DNA of 64,000 nucleotides from Pseudomonas putida S13.1.2 (GCF_000498395.2 NZ_CP010979.1:992001-1056000), one strand, 5' to 3'; counted from the first letter of the stretch, positions 8,568 to 17,808 are shown. Numbers and translations are program-made. Notes: a model not told the origin generated them from the sequence alone.

Positions 8568-8577
8568 TGTAGGGCTG

Positions 8578-8678
8578 ATGGCCCTTTCGCGGGTAAACCC
8601 GCTCCCACAGGTGCACCACAAATTTCCAGTTCTGTGGTGTACCTGTGGGAGCGGGTTTACCCGCGAAGAGGCCTGGCC
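8578..8678. repeat. REP pair (CGGGTAAACCCG class)
   Basis: Two convergent units with the stem CGCGGGTAAACCCGC followed by TCCCACAGG, separated by about 45 bases. The pair lies between the DUF1330 gene and the hydrolase pseudogene, which converge. Confidence 0.85.
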
Positions 8679-8720
8679 TGCCTTACGGCACGCCAGCCTC
8701 TGCCGCATGGGTGGGTAAGG

Positions 8721-9141
8721 TTATTGAAGGTGGGCTTTTAGTTCACCGGCCGCCTGGCGCATGGCTGCCTTCACCGCTGGCACCTGGCTCAGCGGATTGA
8801 GCAGGCCGTAGTCGTGGATCATGCCGTTGTAGCGCACCGAGGTAACGGCTACACCAGCAGCATTAAGGTTGCGGGCATACGCTTCGCCTTCATCGCGCAA
8901 CACATCGAACTCAGCCGTTTGCACCAGCGCCGGCGGCAGGCCCTTCAACTGCTCGCTACTGGCTCGCAGCGGCGAGGCGTAGATCTGTTCCCGCGCCTTG
9001 GCATCGGTGGTGTAGCTGTCCCAGAACCACTTCATCATCCCGGTGGTCAGGAAGTGCGACACCTGGGCTACCCGCAGCGAAGGCGCTGGAAACGGACAGG
9101 GCCAGAAGAGAGGCGGTAAGGGTTTTGTGGACAATGTTCAT
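8721..9141 (-). pseudogene. Alpha/beta hydrolase (HSL-type esterase) pseudogene
   Basis: The C-terminal part of an HSL-family esterase is clear at 8721-9060: KWFWDSYTTD, YASPLRAS, LPPALVQTAEFDVLRDEGEAYA (catalytic Asp region) and MIHDYGLL (catalytic His region). A start with signal peptide, MNIVHKTLTASLLALSVSSAFA, begins at 9141 after a good ribosome site but in another frame. The middle, including the oxyanion HGGG and GDSAG serine motifs, is absent. The gene has therefore lost several hundred bases and is frameshifted at about 9060-9080. It is divergent from the LysR gene. Confidence 0.8.
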
Positions 9142-9275
9142 GAGCGAATCCTTTTCCATGCAAGTGTTAGTAGTGGGCGTCTTGCCTGGCCTGCTGGGCC
9201 GTCGCTGCGACTTGTGCATAGGTTAGGCAGATGCACTGGCGGGAAAAAGCCGCTATAAAGCGTTTGACTGTCACC

Positions 9276-10175
9276 ATGAGCGAGACAATGAACCCCTACG
9301 AAGACATGCGTATCTTTGCCCAGGTCATGGAGGCCGGCAGTTTCACCGCTGCCGCCGACCGCCTGGGCATGTCCAAGCAATCGGTCAGCCGGCGCCTGAT
9401 GCAGCTTGAAGAGCGCCTGGGCGTACGCCTGCTCAACCGCTCTACCCGGCGCCTGGACGCCACGCCGCTGGGCCAGCACTACTACCAGTCGGCGCTGCGC
9501 CTGCTGGGCGAGGTGCAGCAGGTGGAGCACGACATCAGCGGCCAGGCCCACGCCCTGCGCGGCACTTTGCGGCTGAGCGCACCGCTGTCGTTCGCCATGT
9601 CGCACTTGGGCTGCCTGCTGACCGAGTTTCTGCAATTGCACCCGCAAGTCGATGTAGAGGTGGACCTCAGTGACCGCGCCGTGGACCTGATCGGTGAGGG
9701 TTACGACCTGGCGCTGCGGATTGGCGCGCTGGAGGACTCCAGCCTGATTGCGCGGCGTATTGCCAGTGTCGAGCGGGTTTATTGCGCAAGCCCGGCGTAT
9801 CTGCGGGCGCGGGCAGTACCGCTAAAACCGGAGGATCTGGCCGGGCACGACTGCCTGCCCTATGGGCATGCGCGACAGGTGCAGTGGCAGTTCCGCCAGG
9901 GCGGCAAGGCGCAGGCGATTCAGGTGGTCGGGCGCATGCGTGCGAACAACGGCGAGTTGCTCAGGGATGCCGCTATCGCCGGGATGGGCGTGACCTACCT
10001 GCCCACCTTCATAGTCGGCCAGGCGCTGGCGGATGGGCGGCTGGTGAGGGTGCTTGAAGCCTGGACGCCGCCGGCGTTGCAGTTATCAGCGGTGTACCCG
10101 CAGCACAGGCAGGTGGCGAGGCCGGTGCAGGGTTTTGTGAGCTTTCTGCACGAGCGCCTGGTGCACTTGCTGTGA
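9276..10175 (+). CDS. LysR-family transcriptional regulator
   Basis: A 299-residue LysR regulator. The winged helix-turn-helix occupies residues 1-65 (AGSFTAAADRLGMSKQSVSRRLMQLEERLGVRLLNRSTR), followed by a LysR substrate-binding domain. Start 9276 (MSETMNPYEDM) is preferred; 9288 (MNPYEDM) is also possible. It is divergent from the ruined hydrolase gene, which it may once have controlled. The adjacent sox operon is the other candidate target. Confidence 0.88.
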   Translation: MSETMNPYEDMRIFAQVMEAGSFTAAADRLGMSKQSVSRRLMQLEERLGVRLLNRSTRRLDATPLGQHYYQSALRLLGEVQQVEHDISGQAHALRGTLRLSAPLSFAMSHLGCLLTEFLQLHPQVDVEVDLSDRAVDLIGEGYDLALRIGALEDSSLIARRIASVERVYCASPAYLRARAVPLKPEDLAGHDCLPYGHARQVQWQFRQGGKAQAIQVVGRMRANNGELLRDAAIAGMGVTYLPTFIVGQALADGRLVRVLEAWTPPALQLSAVYPQHRQVARPVQGFVSFLHERLVHLL

Positions 10176-10274
10176 AATTCACGCGCGAACGCCTTGGCCC
10201 ATGGCTTGATATCGCGTCATGCAAACAAGGCGGTCGCGCGCGCCTGCCACAGGCATGATTGGCCCGAAACAAAC

Positions 10275-10321
10275 GTAGGCGCTAGCTTCGCTCGCGATGC
10301 GCCGCGCGGGCGGCGCTCGAT
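10275..10321. repeat. Extragenic repeat shared with 32202-32247
   Basis: GTAGGCGCTAGC...CTCGCGATGCGCCGCG.GGGCGGCGCTCGAT. A near-identical copy lies at 32202-32247. It looks like a single REP-type unit (GTAGGCGC-AGC ... GCTCGCGAT hairpin) with a fixed 3' extension. The 198-base gap between the LysR gene and soxG holds little else. Confidence 0.6.
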
Positions 10322-10373
10322 CTCCCAGGCACCGAAACTTCTGCGGCGAACCCTCCGCACACCGCACCGCGTA

Positions 10374-10979
10374 TCACCCCAGCAACACACCCGGCTCAAT
10401 CAAACCGCCATCGAATTCATCCATGGCATCCAGCATCGCTTCGCGCAAGTACCCCAGTGATGCCCGATCAAACAGCAGCTGCAACGCCGGCCGCTCATCA
10501 CTGCCCACATTCACCACAATCACATTGATGCGTGCCACCGAAGTCTGTGCCACCGCCCCAACCGGAAATGCCCCGGCACGCAAATCCACCCCGCACAATT
10601 TGGCCATTACCGCGCCGCCACACATCCCTGACAGCTGCAGCCAGGCATGGCTGTCCTGGCGCGGCAGCAGGTAATTGCGCCGGGCATCCTGCACCCACCC
10701 GGCCTCCAGGCCAGCCACCCGCGCGCCATCGTCGGCCAGGTTGCCCAACAGCAGGTACTCGGTCTGAGACAACCGTGCCACCCAGCTTCCGTCATCCTGG
10801 CGCACGGCATGGTTCGGCTGTACAGGCAAATCGTAGCCAAGCTGCTGAAGATAAGCGGCGCTGTCACTACCGCGAAATCCGACTCGCGCCAACTCGGTCA
10901 GGTCAGTCAACGCACAGGTGTGCAACAACTCGGCCCGCGGGCTGCGAGGGACAAACGCTTCGGCTTGCAAACTGGTCAT
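10374..10979 (-). CDS. soxG: Sarcosine oxidase gamma subunit (SoxG)
   Basis: A 201-residue SoxG-family subunit, last gene of the operon. The family core is seen in LARVGFRGSDSAAYL, RQDDGSWVARLSQTEYLLL and the C-terminal FDRASLGYLREAMLDA. The gamma subunit is structural in heterotetrameric sarcosine oxidase, which oxidatively demethylates sarcosine to glycine, forming hydrogen peroxide and 5,10-methylene-tetrahydrofolate. It starts two bases after the soxA stop codon. Confidence 0.85.
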   Translation of the reverse strand: MTSLQAEAFVPRSPRAELLHTCALTDLTELARVGFRGSDSAAYLQQLGYDLPVQPNHAVRQDDGSWVARLSQTEYLLLGNLADDGARVAGLEAGWVQDARRNYLLPRQDSHAWLQLSGMCGGAVMAKLCGVDLRAGAFPVGAVAQTSVARINVIVVNVGSDERPALQLLFDRASLGYLREAMLDAMDEFDGGLIEPGVLLG

Positions 10980-10981
10980 GG

Positions 10982-13885
10982 TCAGAGCTCCTGGCGCAGG
11001 TTGTCGGGGTCGTGGAAGGGCAGTTGCACCACCTTGGCATGCACCATCGCGCCGCCCTCCACGCGGATCGGGATGTGCATGCCTGGGGTGGCCTGGTGGG
11101 CGCCGGCATAGGCCAGGCCGATGATCTGGCCCAGGGTTTGTGAGTACTCGCAGGAAGTGACGTTGCCGCTGATGTCCAGCCCGTCCAGTACCAGGTGCCC
11201 CTCCAGTGGCTGCGGGCTGCCTTTGGGCAGGGTGAAACCGACCAGCTTGCGTTTGAGCGGCTGCGCCTCAAGGATTTCGATGGAACGCTTGCCGACAAAG
11301 AACGGCTTCTTGCGGCCGATGGCCCACTGCATGTCGATCTCTGCCGGGTGGGTCATGCCGTCGGTATCCTGGCTGATGATCACATGGCCTTTTTCCAGGC
11401 GCAGCAGGCGCTGGGTCTCCACGCCGAAAGGGCGAATACCCAGGCCTGCACCGGCTTGCATCAGTTCGTCCCACAGGCGCTCGGCATGGCGCGCTGGCAC
11501 ATGCACCTCATACCCCAGCTCACCGACGAAGCCGACCCGCAGGATGCGTGCGGATATGCCGGCCACCTTGCCCTGGCGTACGCCGAGGTAAGGGAAGGCT
11601 TCGGCCGACAGGTCCACGTCACCGCACACCTTGGCCAGCACCTGGCGTGACAATGGCCCGGCCAGGTTGACGGCAGCCAGGGCGGTGGTGACGTTGGTGA
11701 TGTCTACGTCCAGGCGCCACTGCGCATTCCATTTCAGCATCTGCTGATAGATGCCCTCTACGCCGCTGGTGGTGGCGGTGACATAGAAGTGTTGCTCGCC
11801 CAGGCGTGCGCAGACACCGTCGTCAATCACCACGCCCTGTTCGTTGGTCATCAGTGCGTAGCGGGTGCGGCCGACCGGCAGCTTGGCAAAGCCGAAGGTG
11901 TAGACGCGCTCCAGCAGTTCTGCGGCGTCGGGGCCGCGTACGTCCAGGCCACCCAGGGTAGACACGTCGATCAGGCCGACTTTCTCGCGCACATGGCGGG
12001 CTTCTTCCTGCATACAGCGCTCACGCTCCTCTGGCTTGCCATAGTAGGCCGGGCGTTGCCAGGTCCCGGCAGGCATCATTTTCGCCCCCGCTTGCAGGTG
12101 GCGGCGGTGCATTGGCGTTTGCCGGTACGGGTCGAAGGCACGACCGGCCACATGCGCCAGTTTTTCTGCCTGGAACGGTGGGCGGGCGGTGGTCACCCCG
12201 GTCTCGCTGATGCTGCGGCCGGTGGCATGGGCGACCAGGCGTGCCGTGGGCAGCGCCGAGTGGCGCCCCTGGGACGGGCCCATGCCGACCGTGGAGAAGC
12301 GCTTGACCAGTTGTATGTCACGGTAGCCACTGCGGGTGGCGTTGACGATGTCGCGCACTTGCAGGTCTTCATCGAAGTCGACGAAATCCTTGCCTTTGGG
12401 GTGCGGGAAAATCGGCCAGGGGAAATTGACCCTGGCTTCGGCGCTGAACACCGGCTGCGGCGGCGCTTGCCGGCCCAGCGCTGCCAGTGCATCGGCGGCC
12501 GCGCGCGTGGCATCGGCCAGTACGTTGGCCAGCGCGTGACGGCCGTTCACCGAGCCTGCGATATCCAGCCCGGCCGGCAGGTTGCTGAGGGTGAACTCGT
12601 CGCGGTTGACGTCATAGGCCAGCTTGCCACCGGCCTGGCACAGCAACTGGTACACCGGCATATAGCCCGCCGACATGCACAACAAGTCGCAAGCCAGGCG
12701 CAGGCCATGCGGGCCGACCGTGCCTTGGCCGGTAATCGGGCGAATGTCCACGCCATTGACATGGCGCATGCCTGTTTCGTGCAGCGCTTCGTACACCGTG
12801 CTGCCCAGGTGCACGGGGACATCGCGGCGCTTCAGTTCGGCGGCCAGTGCGGCATCGGCTGGCGCGGCGCGCATATCGACCACGGCGGCCAAGGCTACGC
12901 CTTGCTCCTGCAGGTCGAGGGCGGCCAGGTAGCCGTCATCGTGGCCGGTGAGGATCACCGCACGCTGGCCCGGCTTGACTGCGTACAGCTTCATCAGCCG
13001 CTGGGCGGCGCTGGTCAGCATCACGCCTGGCAGGTCGTTATTGCGGAACACCACCGGCTGATCGAACGAACCGGCCGCCACCAGGCAACGGCTGGCGCGC
13101 ACCTTGTACAGGCGTTTGCGCTGGATCACCGGCAGGTAGTTGTCGGTGAACCAGCCGTTGCAGGTGGCATCCAGCAGCACCTGGATGTTCGGGTGGCCCT
13201 CGATGGCGGCCAGCAGCTCCTGGCGCAGGCTTGCGGCGCGGGTGCCGGCGATGTCGAAGCGGGCGTAGGTGAGCGAGCCGCCCAGCACCGGCTGTTGTTC
13301 GATCAGCAGCACCTTGGCCCCGGCATTGGCCGCGTCCAGCGCGGCGCGCAGGCCGGCGGGGCCGCCGCCGATCACCGCCACATCAACGAACAGATAGGCT
13401 TTGTCGTAATACTGCGGCTTGAAGCCAAGGTCGAGCACGCCCAGGCCGGCCTTCTTGCGAATCAGCGGCTCCCACACTTTCCACATGCCCTTGGGCTTGT
13501 AGAACGAGCGGTAATAGAAGCCCACCGGCATGAAGCGGGAAAACTTGCCCAGGTAGGCGTCGCGGTCATGCTCCAGGCTGCCGTTGAAGTTCTGCCCTTC
13601 GACCACCTGGCCCTCGCGGGCAAGCTCCAGGTCGGCCAGCACGTTGGGCTCTTCAGGCAACTGCACCAGGGTGTTGGCATCCTGCCCGGCCATGCTCAGC
13701 GGGCCGCGTGGGCGATGGTATTTGAACGAGCGTGACAGCAGCCAGCGACCGCCACCAAGCAGGGCGCTGGCAATGGTGTCACCGGCAAAGCCCTGGCAGG
13801 CCTGGCCGTCGAACTGGAAAAGCAAGGGCCGCTCGCGGTCGATCAGCAGGCCCATGGGTGCGGGGAGGCGAGTGTGGCTGTTCAT
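10982..13885 (-). CDS. soxA: Sarcosine oxidase alpha subunit (SoxA)
   Basis: A 967-residue protein of normal SoxA length. Residues 1-100 are the 2Fe-2S-like N-terminal domain without cluster cysteines (LLFQFDGQACQGFAGDTIASAL). A dinucleotide-binding domain follows (VAVIGGGPAGLRAALDAANAG near residue 170). From about residue 590 a GcvT-like tetrahydrofolate-binding aminomethyltransferase domain is seen (LIDVSTLGGLDVRGPDAAELLERVY). The GcvT part hands the released methyl group to folate. Start 13885 overlaps the soxD stop by four bases. The true substrate could be another N-methyl amino acid. Confidence 0.92.
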   Translation of the reverse strand: MNSHTRLPAPMGLLIDRERPLLFQFDGQACQGFAGDTIASALLGGGRWLLSRSFKYHRPRGPLSMAGQDANTLVQLPEEPNVLADLELAREGQVVEGQNFNGSLEHDRDAYLGKFSRFMPVGFYYRSFYKPKGMWKVWEPLIRKKAGLGVLDLGFKPQYYDKAYLFVDVAVIGGGPAGLRAALDAANAGAKVLLIEQQPVLGGSLTYARFDIAGTRAASLRQELLAAIEGHPNIQVLLDATCNGWFTDNYLPVIQRKRLYKVRASRCLVAAGSFDQPVVFRNNDLPGVMLTSAAQRLMKLYAVKPGQRAVILTGHDDGYLAALDLQEQGVALAAVVDMRAAPADAALAAELKRRDVPVHLGSTVYEALHETGMRHVNGVDIRPITGQGTVGPHGLRLACDLLCMSAGYMPVYQLLCQAGGKLAYDVNRDEFTLSNLPAGLDIAGSVNGRHALANVLADATRAAADALAALGRQAPPQPVFSAEARVNFPWPIFPHPKGKDFVDFDEDLQVRDIVNATRSGYRDIQLVKRFSTVGMGPSQGRHSALPTARLVAHATGRSISETGVTTARPPFQAEKLAHVAGRAFDPYRQTPMHRRHLQAGAKMMPAGTWQRPAYYGKPEERERCMQEEARHVREKVGLIDVSTLGGLDVRGPDAAELLERVYTFGFAKLPVGRTRYALMTNEQGVVIDDGVCARLGEQHFYVTATTSGVEGIYQQMLKWNAQWRLDVDITNVTTALAAVNLAGPLSRQVLAKVCGDVDLSAEAFPYLGVRQGKVAGISARILRVGFVGELGYEVHVPARHAERLWDELMQAGAGLGIRPFGVETQRLLRLEKGHVIISQDTDGMTHPAEIDMQWAIGRKKPFFVGKRSIEILEAQPLKRKLVGFTLPKGSPQPLEGHLVLDGLDISGNVTSCEYSQTLGQIIGLAYAGAHQATPGMHIPIRVEGGAMVHAKVVQLPFHDPDNLRQEL

Positions 13886-14187
13886 CCGGCGATCTCCGGG
13901 GTGGCGGCGGGGGTGAAGTCGACCCGGCGGTCGAACAATGCTTTCGGGTCGAAGGTGCGCAGCACCTGGTCGCTCACCGTGTGGCGCTCGGCCAGAAACC
14001 AGTAGCTGGAGGCGTTGTGCAGCCACCACTCGGTCACCACCCCGGCCAGGTTGTCGCTGTTGAACACATAGTCGGCCCACTCGGCGTCGCTGCAACTGGC
14101 CGGGTCGGGCATGTGCTTGAACTCGCCGCCGTAGGTGAACTCGCTGATGTTGCGCGGGCCGTTCAAGGGGCAGGTCAGGATCTTCAT
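13882..14187 (-). CDS. soxD: Sarcosine oxidase delta subunit (SoxD)
   Basis: A 101-residue SoxD protein. It begins MKILTCPLNGPRNISEF, where the family has a zinc-binding CP..G motif, and contains the conserved YVF/WW residues (ADYVFNSDN, EWWLHNASSYWF). Only one of the usual zinc cysteines (Cys6) and a later Cys (PASC) are visible. It lies between soxB and soxA as in classical sox operons, with an ATGA overlap into soxA. Confidence 0.88.
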   Translation of the reverse strand: MKILTCPLNGPRNISEFTYGGEFKHMPDPASCSDAEWADYVFNSDNLAGVVTEWWLHNASSYWFLAERHTVSDQVLRTFDPKALFDRRVDFTPAATPEIAG

Positions 14188-14198
14188 CGTTGATGCTC

Positions 14199-15440
14199 CT
14201 AATGGCTGGCCGCTGTGGCGCCCATTTCGTTGACTTGCTGAAAGCGGCTGAAGCGCTCCAGGGCGAAGGGGGCGATCATTTCGGGTACCTTGCCGCCGCT
14301 GGCGACCAGCTCGGCCATGGTCTTGCCGCAGATGGGTGTAGCCTTGAAGCCCCAGGTGCCCCAGCCGGCGTCCAGGTAGTAGTTGTGCACCGGCGACAGG
14401 CCCATGATCGGGCTGTAGTCCGGGGTCATGTCGGTCATCCCGGCCCACTGGCGCATCAGCTTGGCGTTGGCCATGAACGGGAACATCTCGATGGCGTGGG
14501 CCAGCAGGCTTTCCTTGAGGTCGAGGGTGGAGCGGGTGTTGTACAGCGGGTACGGGTCGGAGCCGCCGCCAAAGACGATTTCGCCCCGGCTGGTTTGCTG
14601 CACATAACAGTGCAGCGCCGAAGAACTCACCAGCGGGTCGAGAAACGGTTTGAATGGCTGGGTGACCATGGCCTGTAGCGGGTAAGTGTGGATCGGCGCA
14701 CGGATGCCAGCCTTGGCCATCAGCAGCGAACTGGCGCCGGCCACGGCCTGGACCACGCAGCCGCACTGCACCGTGCCCCGGTTGGTCTTGACCGCTTCGA
14801 TACGGCCATTGCGAATCAGCAGGTCCTGTACTTCGGTCAGTTGGTGGATTTCCACGCCGCGCTTGGCTGCCTGCTTGGCGTAGCCCCAGGCGACGGCGTC
14901 GTGGCGCGCGGTGGCACCGTCGATGTGCCACAGGCCCGCCAGTACCGGCAGGTGGCCAGGGTCGAGGTTGAGGCTGGGCACCAGTTCGCGAATCTGTTGG
15001 CGGTCGATCATTTCGGTGCGCCCGCCAAAGTGTTTGTTGACCTCGGCACGCTGGCGGAAGGCGCGCACGGTGGCATCGGTGTGCGCCAGGGTGAGTTGGC
15101 CGCGCTCGGAATACATGATGTTGAAGTCGAACTCGTTCGACAGGTTCTGGAACATGCGCACCGATTCTGCGTAAAAGCGCACACCCTCGCTGGTGAGGTA
15201 GTTGGAGCGGATAACCGCGGTGTTGCGTGCGGTGTTGCCACCGCCCAGGTAGGCCTTTTCCAGCACGGCGACGTTGGTGACGCCGTGGTACTTGGCCAGG
15301 TAGTAGGCGATGGCCAGGCCGTGGCCACCGCCGCCAATGATCACCACGTCATAGCGTGGCTTGAGTTCGCACGGTGGCGGCAGGTCGACCTCCACCGGGT
15401 AGTCGGCACTCAGGCCGTATTTCAGCAGGGCGAAAGGCAT
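14199..15440 (-). CDS. soxB: Sarcosine oxidase beta subunit (SoxB)
   Basis: A 413-residue flavoprotein of the DadA/SoxB group. The FAD-binding motif [22 protein letters not shown] is near residue 31, followed by [17 protein letters not shown], where the histidine for covalent FMN attachment is expected nearby. The C-terminal [14 protein letters not shown] closes the flavin site. The subunit carries the amine-oxidation site. Its start lies inside the end of folD (19-base overlap), which argues for a single co-translated unit. Confidence 0.9.
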   Translation of the reverse strand: MPFALLKYGLSADYPVEVDLPPPCELKPRYDVVIIGGGGHGLAIAYYLAKYHGVTNVAVLEKAYLGGGNTARNTAVIRSNYLTSEGVRFYAESVRMFQNLSNEFDFNIMYSERGQLTLAHTDATVRAFRQRAEVNKHFGGRTEMIDRQQIRELVPSLNLDPGHLPVLAGLWHIDGATARHDAVAWGYAKQAAKRGVEIHQLTEVQDLLIRNGRIEAVKTNRGTVQCGCVVQAVAGASSLLMAKAGIRAPIHTYPLQAMVTQPFKPFLDPLVSSSALHCYVQQTSRGEIVFGGGSDPYPLYNTRSTLDLKESLLAHAIEMFPFMANAKLMRQWAGMTDMTPDYSPIMGLSPVHNYYLDAGWGTWGFKATPICGKTMAELVASGGKVPEMIAPFALERFSRFQQVNEMGATAASH

Positions 15441-16333
15441 GCGGTGCGCTCCTGGTGGGCGGCCTGTTGCTGCAGGTCGAGGGCGAGCAGGGTGTTTTTC
15501 ATCAGGTAGGCGATGGTCATCGGGCCGACGCCACCGGGCACCGGAGTAATGCCGGCGACCTGGGGCAGGGCAGCGGCGAAGTCGACATCACCGACCAGGC
15601 GGCTGTGGCCGCCGTCATCGACGCGGTTGATGCCGACGTCTATCACCACCGCGCCGGGCTTGAGCCAGTCGGCACCGATCAGCCGTGGCTTGCCCACCGC
15701 GGCCACCAGGATGTCGGCCTGGCGGCACAGCGCCGGCAGGTCGCGGCTGCGCGAGTGCACCACGGTCACCGTGCAGTCGGCCTGCAGCAGCAGGGCAGCC
15801 ATGGGCTTGCCGACAATGTTCGAGCGGCCGACCACCACTGCATGCTTGCCGCGCAGCTCGCCACAGGCGTCGCGCAGCAGGCGCATGCAACCGCTGGGGG
15901 TGCACGGGGTGAGCACATCGCGGCCCTGGGCCAGGCCACCCACGTTCTCGCTGTGGAAGCCGTCCACGTCCTTGAGCGGGTTGATGGCCTGCAATACACG
16001 GTGCTCGTCGATGTGCCCGGGCAACGGCAGTTGCACGAGGATGCCGTTTACCTCCGGGTCGCAGTTCAGGCGGTCGATCAAGGTCAGCAGGTGGGCCTGG
16101 GTGGTGTCGGCGGGCAGGCGATGTTCCAGCGAGCGGATGCCCACCTCTTCGGCGCGCAGCACCTTGTTGCGTACGTACACGTGGCTGGCGGCATCGGCGC
16201 CCACCAGCACCACGGCCAGGCCCGGTTGCACGCCGCCGTGGCGCAGTTGCTGCACTTGCTCGCGCACTTCGGCCAGCACCCGCGCGGCGGTAGCCTTGCC
16301 ATCGATCAGCTTGACGCTGGGAAGGGTGTTCAT
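15422..16333 (-). CDS. folD: FolD, methylene-tetrahydrofolate dehydrogenase/cyclohydrolase
   Basis: A 303-residue FolD. Catalytic motif YVRNK is near residue 53, GILVQLPLP near residue 98, and NADP-binding [12 protein letters not shown] and [11 protein letters not shown] are all present. It converts 5,10-methylene-THF from the sox reaction into 10-formyl-THF. It has extra C-terminal residues ([11 protein letters not shown]) beyond the usual end. It is probably a second, catabolic copy dedicated to this operon, because the housekeeping folD usually stands elsewhere. ATG overlaps the purU stop by four bases. Confidence 0.92.
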   Translation of the reverse strand: MNTLPSVKLIDGKATAARVLAEVREQVQQLRHGGVQPGLAVVLVGADAASHVYVRNKVLRAEEVGIRSLEHRLPADTTQAHLLTLIDRLNCDPEVNGILVQLPLPGHIDEHRVLQAINPLKDVDGFHSENVGGLAQGRDVLTPCTPSGCMRLLRDACGELRGKHAVVVGRSNIVGKPMAALLLQADCTVTVVHSRSRDLPALCRQADILVAAVGKPRLIGADWLKPGAVVIDVGINRVDDGGHSRLVGDVDFAAALPQVAGITPVPGGVGPMTIAYLMKNTLLALDLQQQAAHQERTACLSPC

Positions 16334-17196
16334 TTGAAGATCACCGTGCGGTCGTGGTTGAGGAATACCCGGTGTTCAAGGTGGTATTTCACGGCGCGGG
16401 AAAGGGCGATGGTTTCGGTGTCGCGGCCGATGGCCACCAGGTCCTCCGGGGCGTAGGCGTGGTCCACGCGCTGCACTTCCTGCTCGATGATCGGGCCTTC
16501 GTCCAGGTCGCTGGTCACGTAGTGGGCGGTAGCGCCAATCAGCTTGACCCCGCGCTGGTAGGCCTGGTGGTAGGGCTTGGCACCTTTGAAACCGGGCAGG
16601 AACGAGTGATGGATATTGATCGCCCGGCCCGACAGCTGGCGGCACAGGTCATCAGAGAGGATTTGCATGTAGCGCGCCAGCACCACCAGTTCGGTGCCAG
16701 TGTCCTCGACGATGCGCAGCAGCGCGGCTTCCTGTTCGGCCTTGGTGTCTTGGGTCACCGGCAGGTAGACGAAGCGGATGCCCTGGCGCTCGGCCATCGG
16801 GCGCAGGTCCAGGTGGTTGGAGACCACGGCGGTGATGTGCATGTCCAGCTCGCCCTTGGCGTGGCGGTACAGCAGGTCGGACAGGCAGTGGTCGAACTTG
16901 CTCACCATCAGCAGCACGCGCATCGGCCGGGCGCTGCTGTGCAGGCTCCACTGCATATCGAAGCGCAGGGCCACGTCGGTAAAGCCAGCCTCCAGTTGCG
17001 GCGTATCACCACTGACACCGGTGTTGAAGCGGAACACCGCGCGCATGAAGAAACGCCCATTGTCCTCGTCGTCGAACTGCGCCATCTCGCTGATGTAGCA
17101 ACTGTGCTCGGCCAGGTAGGTGGTCACCGCGGCGACGATGCCGGACACGGCCGGGCAACTGACGCGCAGGATGAAGTGATCGGGAGCAGGGTGCAT
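16330..17196 (-). CDS. purU: PurU, formyltetrahydrofolate deformylase
   Basis: A 288-residue deformylase. An ACT-type N-terminal domain covers residues 1-85 ([23 protein letters not shown]). A formyltransferase-fold domain has the catalytic residues in [21 protein letters not shown] and the Asp in [13 protein letters not shown]. It hydrolyses 10-formyl-THF to formate and free THF, draining one-carbon units made by FolD. Start 17196 (MHPAPDH) has GAGG upstream. It is the first gene of the six-gene operon, and its upstream region carries two inverted repeats. Confidence 0.92.
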   Translation of the reverse strand: MHPAPDHFILRVSCPAVSGIVAAVTTYLAEHSCYISEMAQFDDEDNGRFFMRAVFRFNTGVSGDTPQLEAGFTDVALRFDMQWSLHSSARPMRVLLMVSKFDHCLSDLLYRHAKGELDMHITAVVSNHLDLRPMAERQGIRFVYLPVTQDTKAEQEAALLRIVEDTGTELVVLARYMQILSDDLCRQLSGRAINIHHSFLPGFKGAKPYHQAYQRGVKLIGATAHYVTSDLDEGPIIEQEVQRVDHAYAPEDLVAIGRDTETIALSRAVKYHLEHRVFLNHDRTVIFK

Positions 17197-17280
17197 GTCG
17201 GATAGGCCTCGTGATGGAGTGGGGCAGGTCGGGCACAAGGGCAAAAGTAACTTCGAGGGGGCGAAGAATTGTTTCTTGTT

Positions 17281-17297
17281 AGGAATATAAATTTCCT
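17281..17297. promoter_or_regulatory. Inverted repeat upstream of purU
   Basis: AGGAA-TATAAAT-TTCCT, five-base arms with a seven-base AT-rich centre, in the AT-rich 210-base region between purU and the divergent gene at 17407. A second dyad with TCCT/AGGA arms lies at 17356-17366. Both are candidate operators. Confidence 0.35.
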
Positions 17298-17355
17298 TTA
17301 GGCGATTTATAGGCGAATTGAGAGGACGCGGTCTAGTGGTTTGTGAAATTTTTTA

Positions 17356-17366
17356 TCCTGACAGGA
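17356..17366. promoter_or_regulatory. Dyad TCCTG-A-CAGGA upstream of purU
   Basis: A perfect 5+1+5 inverted repeat in the divergent purU/17407 promoter region. It may bind the regulator of the sox/folD/purU operon. No family is recognised. Confidence 0.35.
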
Positions 17367-17406
17367 AAGTTTTTTGCTGGGTCTCTGGCGGGCTATGCTT
17401 GCTCCA

Positions 17407-17808
17407 ATGACCACATCACCCCCTCTGCGCCAACCTTGCCCCCCTGGCGCCTGCGACTGCGGCCGCGAACACTTGGTCGAACAGCCGCAGGCTGCCCAGC
17501 GCATCCTCCTGCTGACCCGTCAGGAAGAAAAACGCCTGCTCGAGCGCCTGGAAAACCTCAAGGACCTCGAAGACCTGCAACGCCTGCAGCAACGGATGTA
17601 TGAAAACCTCGGCATCCGCGTGCACATTGCCCCCGGCTACAACGAAGTGCGAACCATGCGCGGTATCGTCATTGAACTGGATGACCAGCCGGGTCTGTGC
17701 CGCAAGACCCGGCAGTCCATCCCTGCGGCAATTCGGCGCGGGCTGGAGCGCAACCCGCAGGTCGCCTTCCGCCTGCTCGATACCCACGACCTGCTGCGTG
17801 ATGCCTGA
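17407..17808 (+). CDS. Conserved hypothetical protein with N-terminal C-x4-C-x-C motif
   Basis: A 133-residue protein that I do not recognise. It starts at MTTSPPLRQ (17407; MLAPMTTS at 17395 is possible). An N-terminal cluster CPPGACDCG near residue 11 could bind metal or an Fe-S cluster, with one more Cys near residue 98. The middle (residues 35-65) is Leu/Glu/Lys-rich and probably a coiled coil (RQEEKRLLERLENLKDLEDL). The C-terminal half is a compact alpha/beta region. It is divergent from purU, so a role linked to the sox operon or to the following pyoverdine genes is possible. Confidence 0.7.
   Translation: MTTSPPLRQPCPPGACDCGREHLVEQPQAAQRILLLTRQEEKRLLERLENLKDLEDLQRLQQRMYENLGIRVHIAPGYNEVRTMRGIVIELDDQPGLCRKTRQSIPAAIRRGLERNPQVAFRLLDTHDLLRDA

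Noticed and set aside
11789..13735. Plus-strand open frame of 648 codons opposite soxA
   Set aside because: It lies wholly within soxA, which has clear domains; the plus-strand product is low-complexity without motifs.
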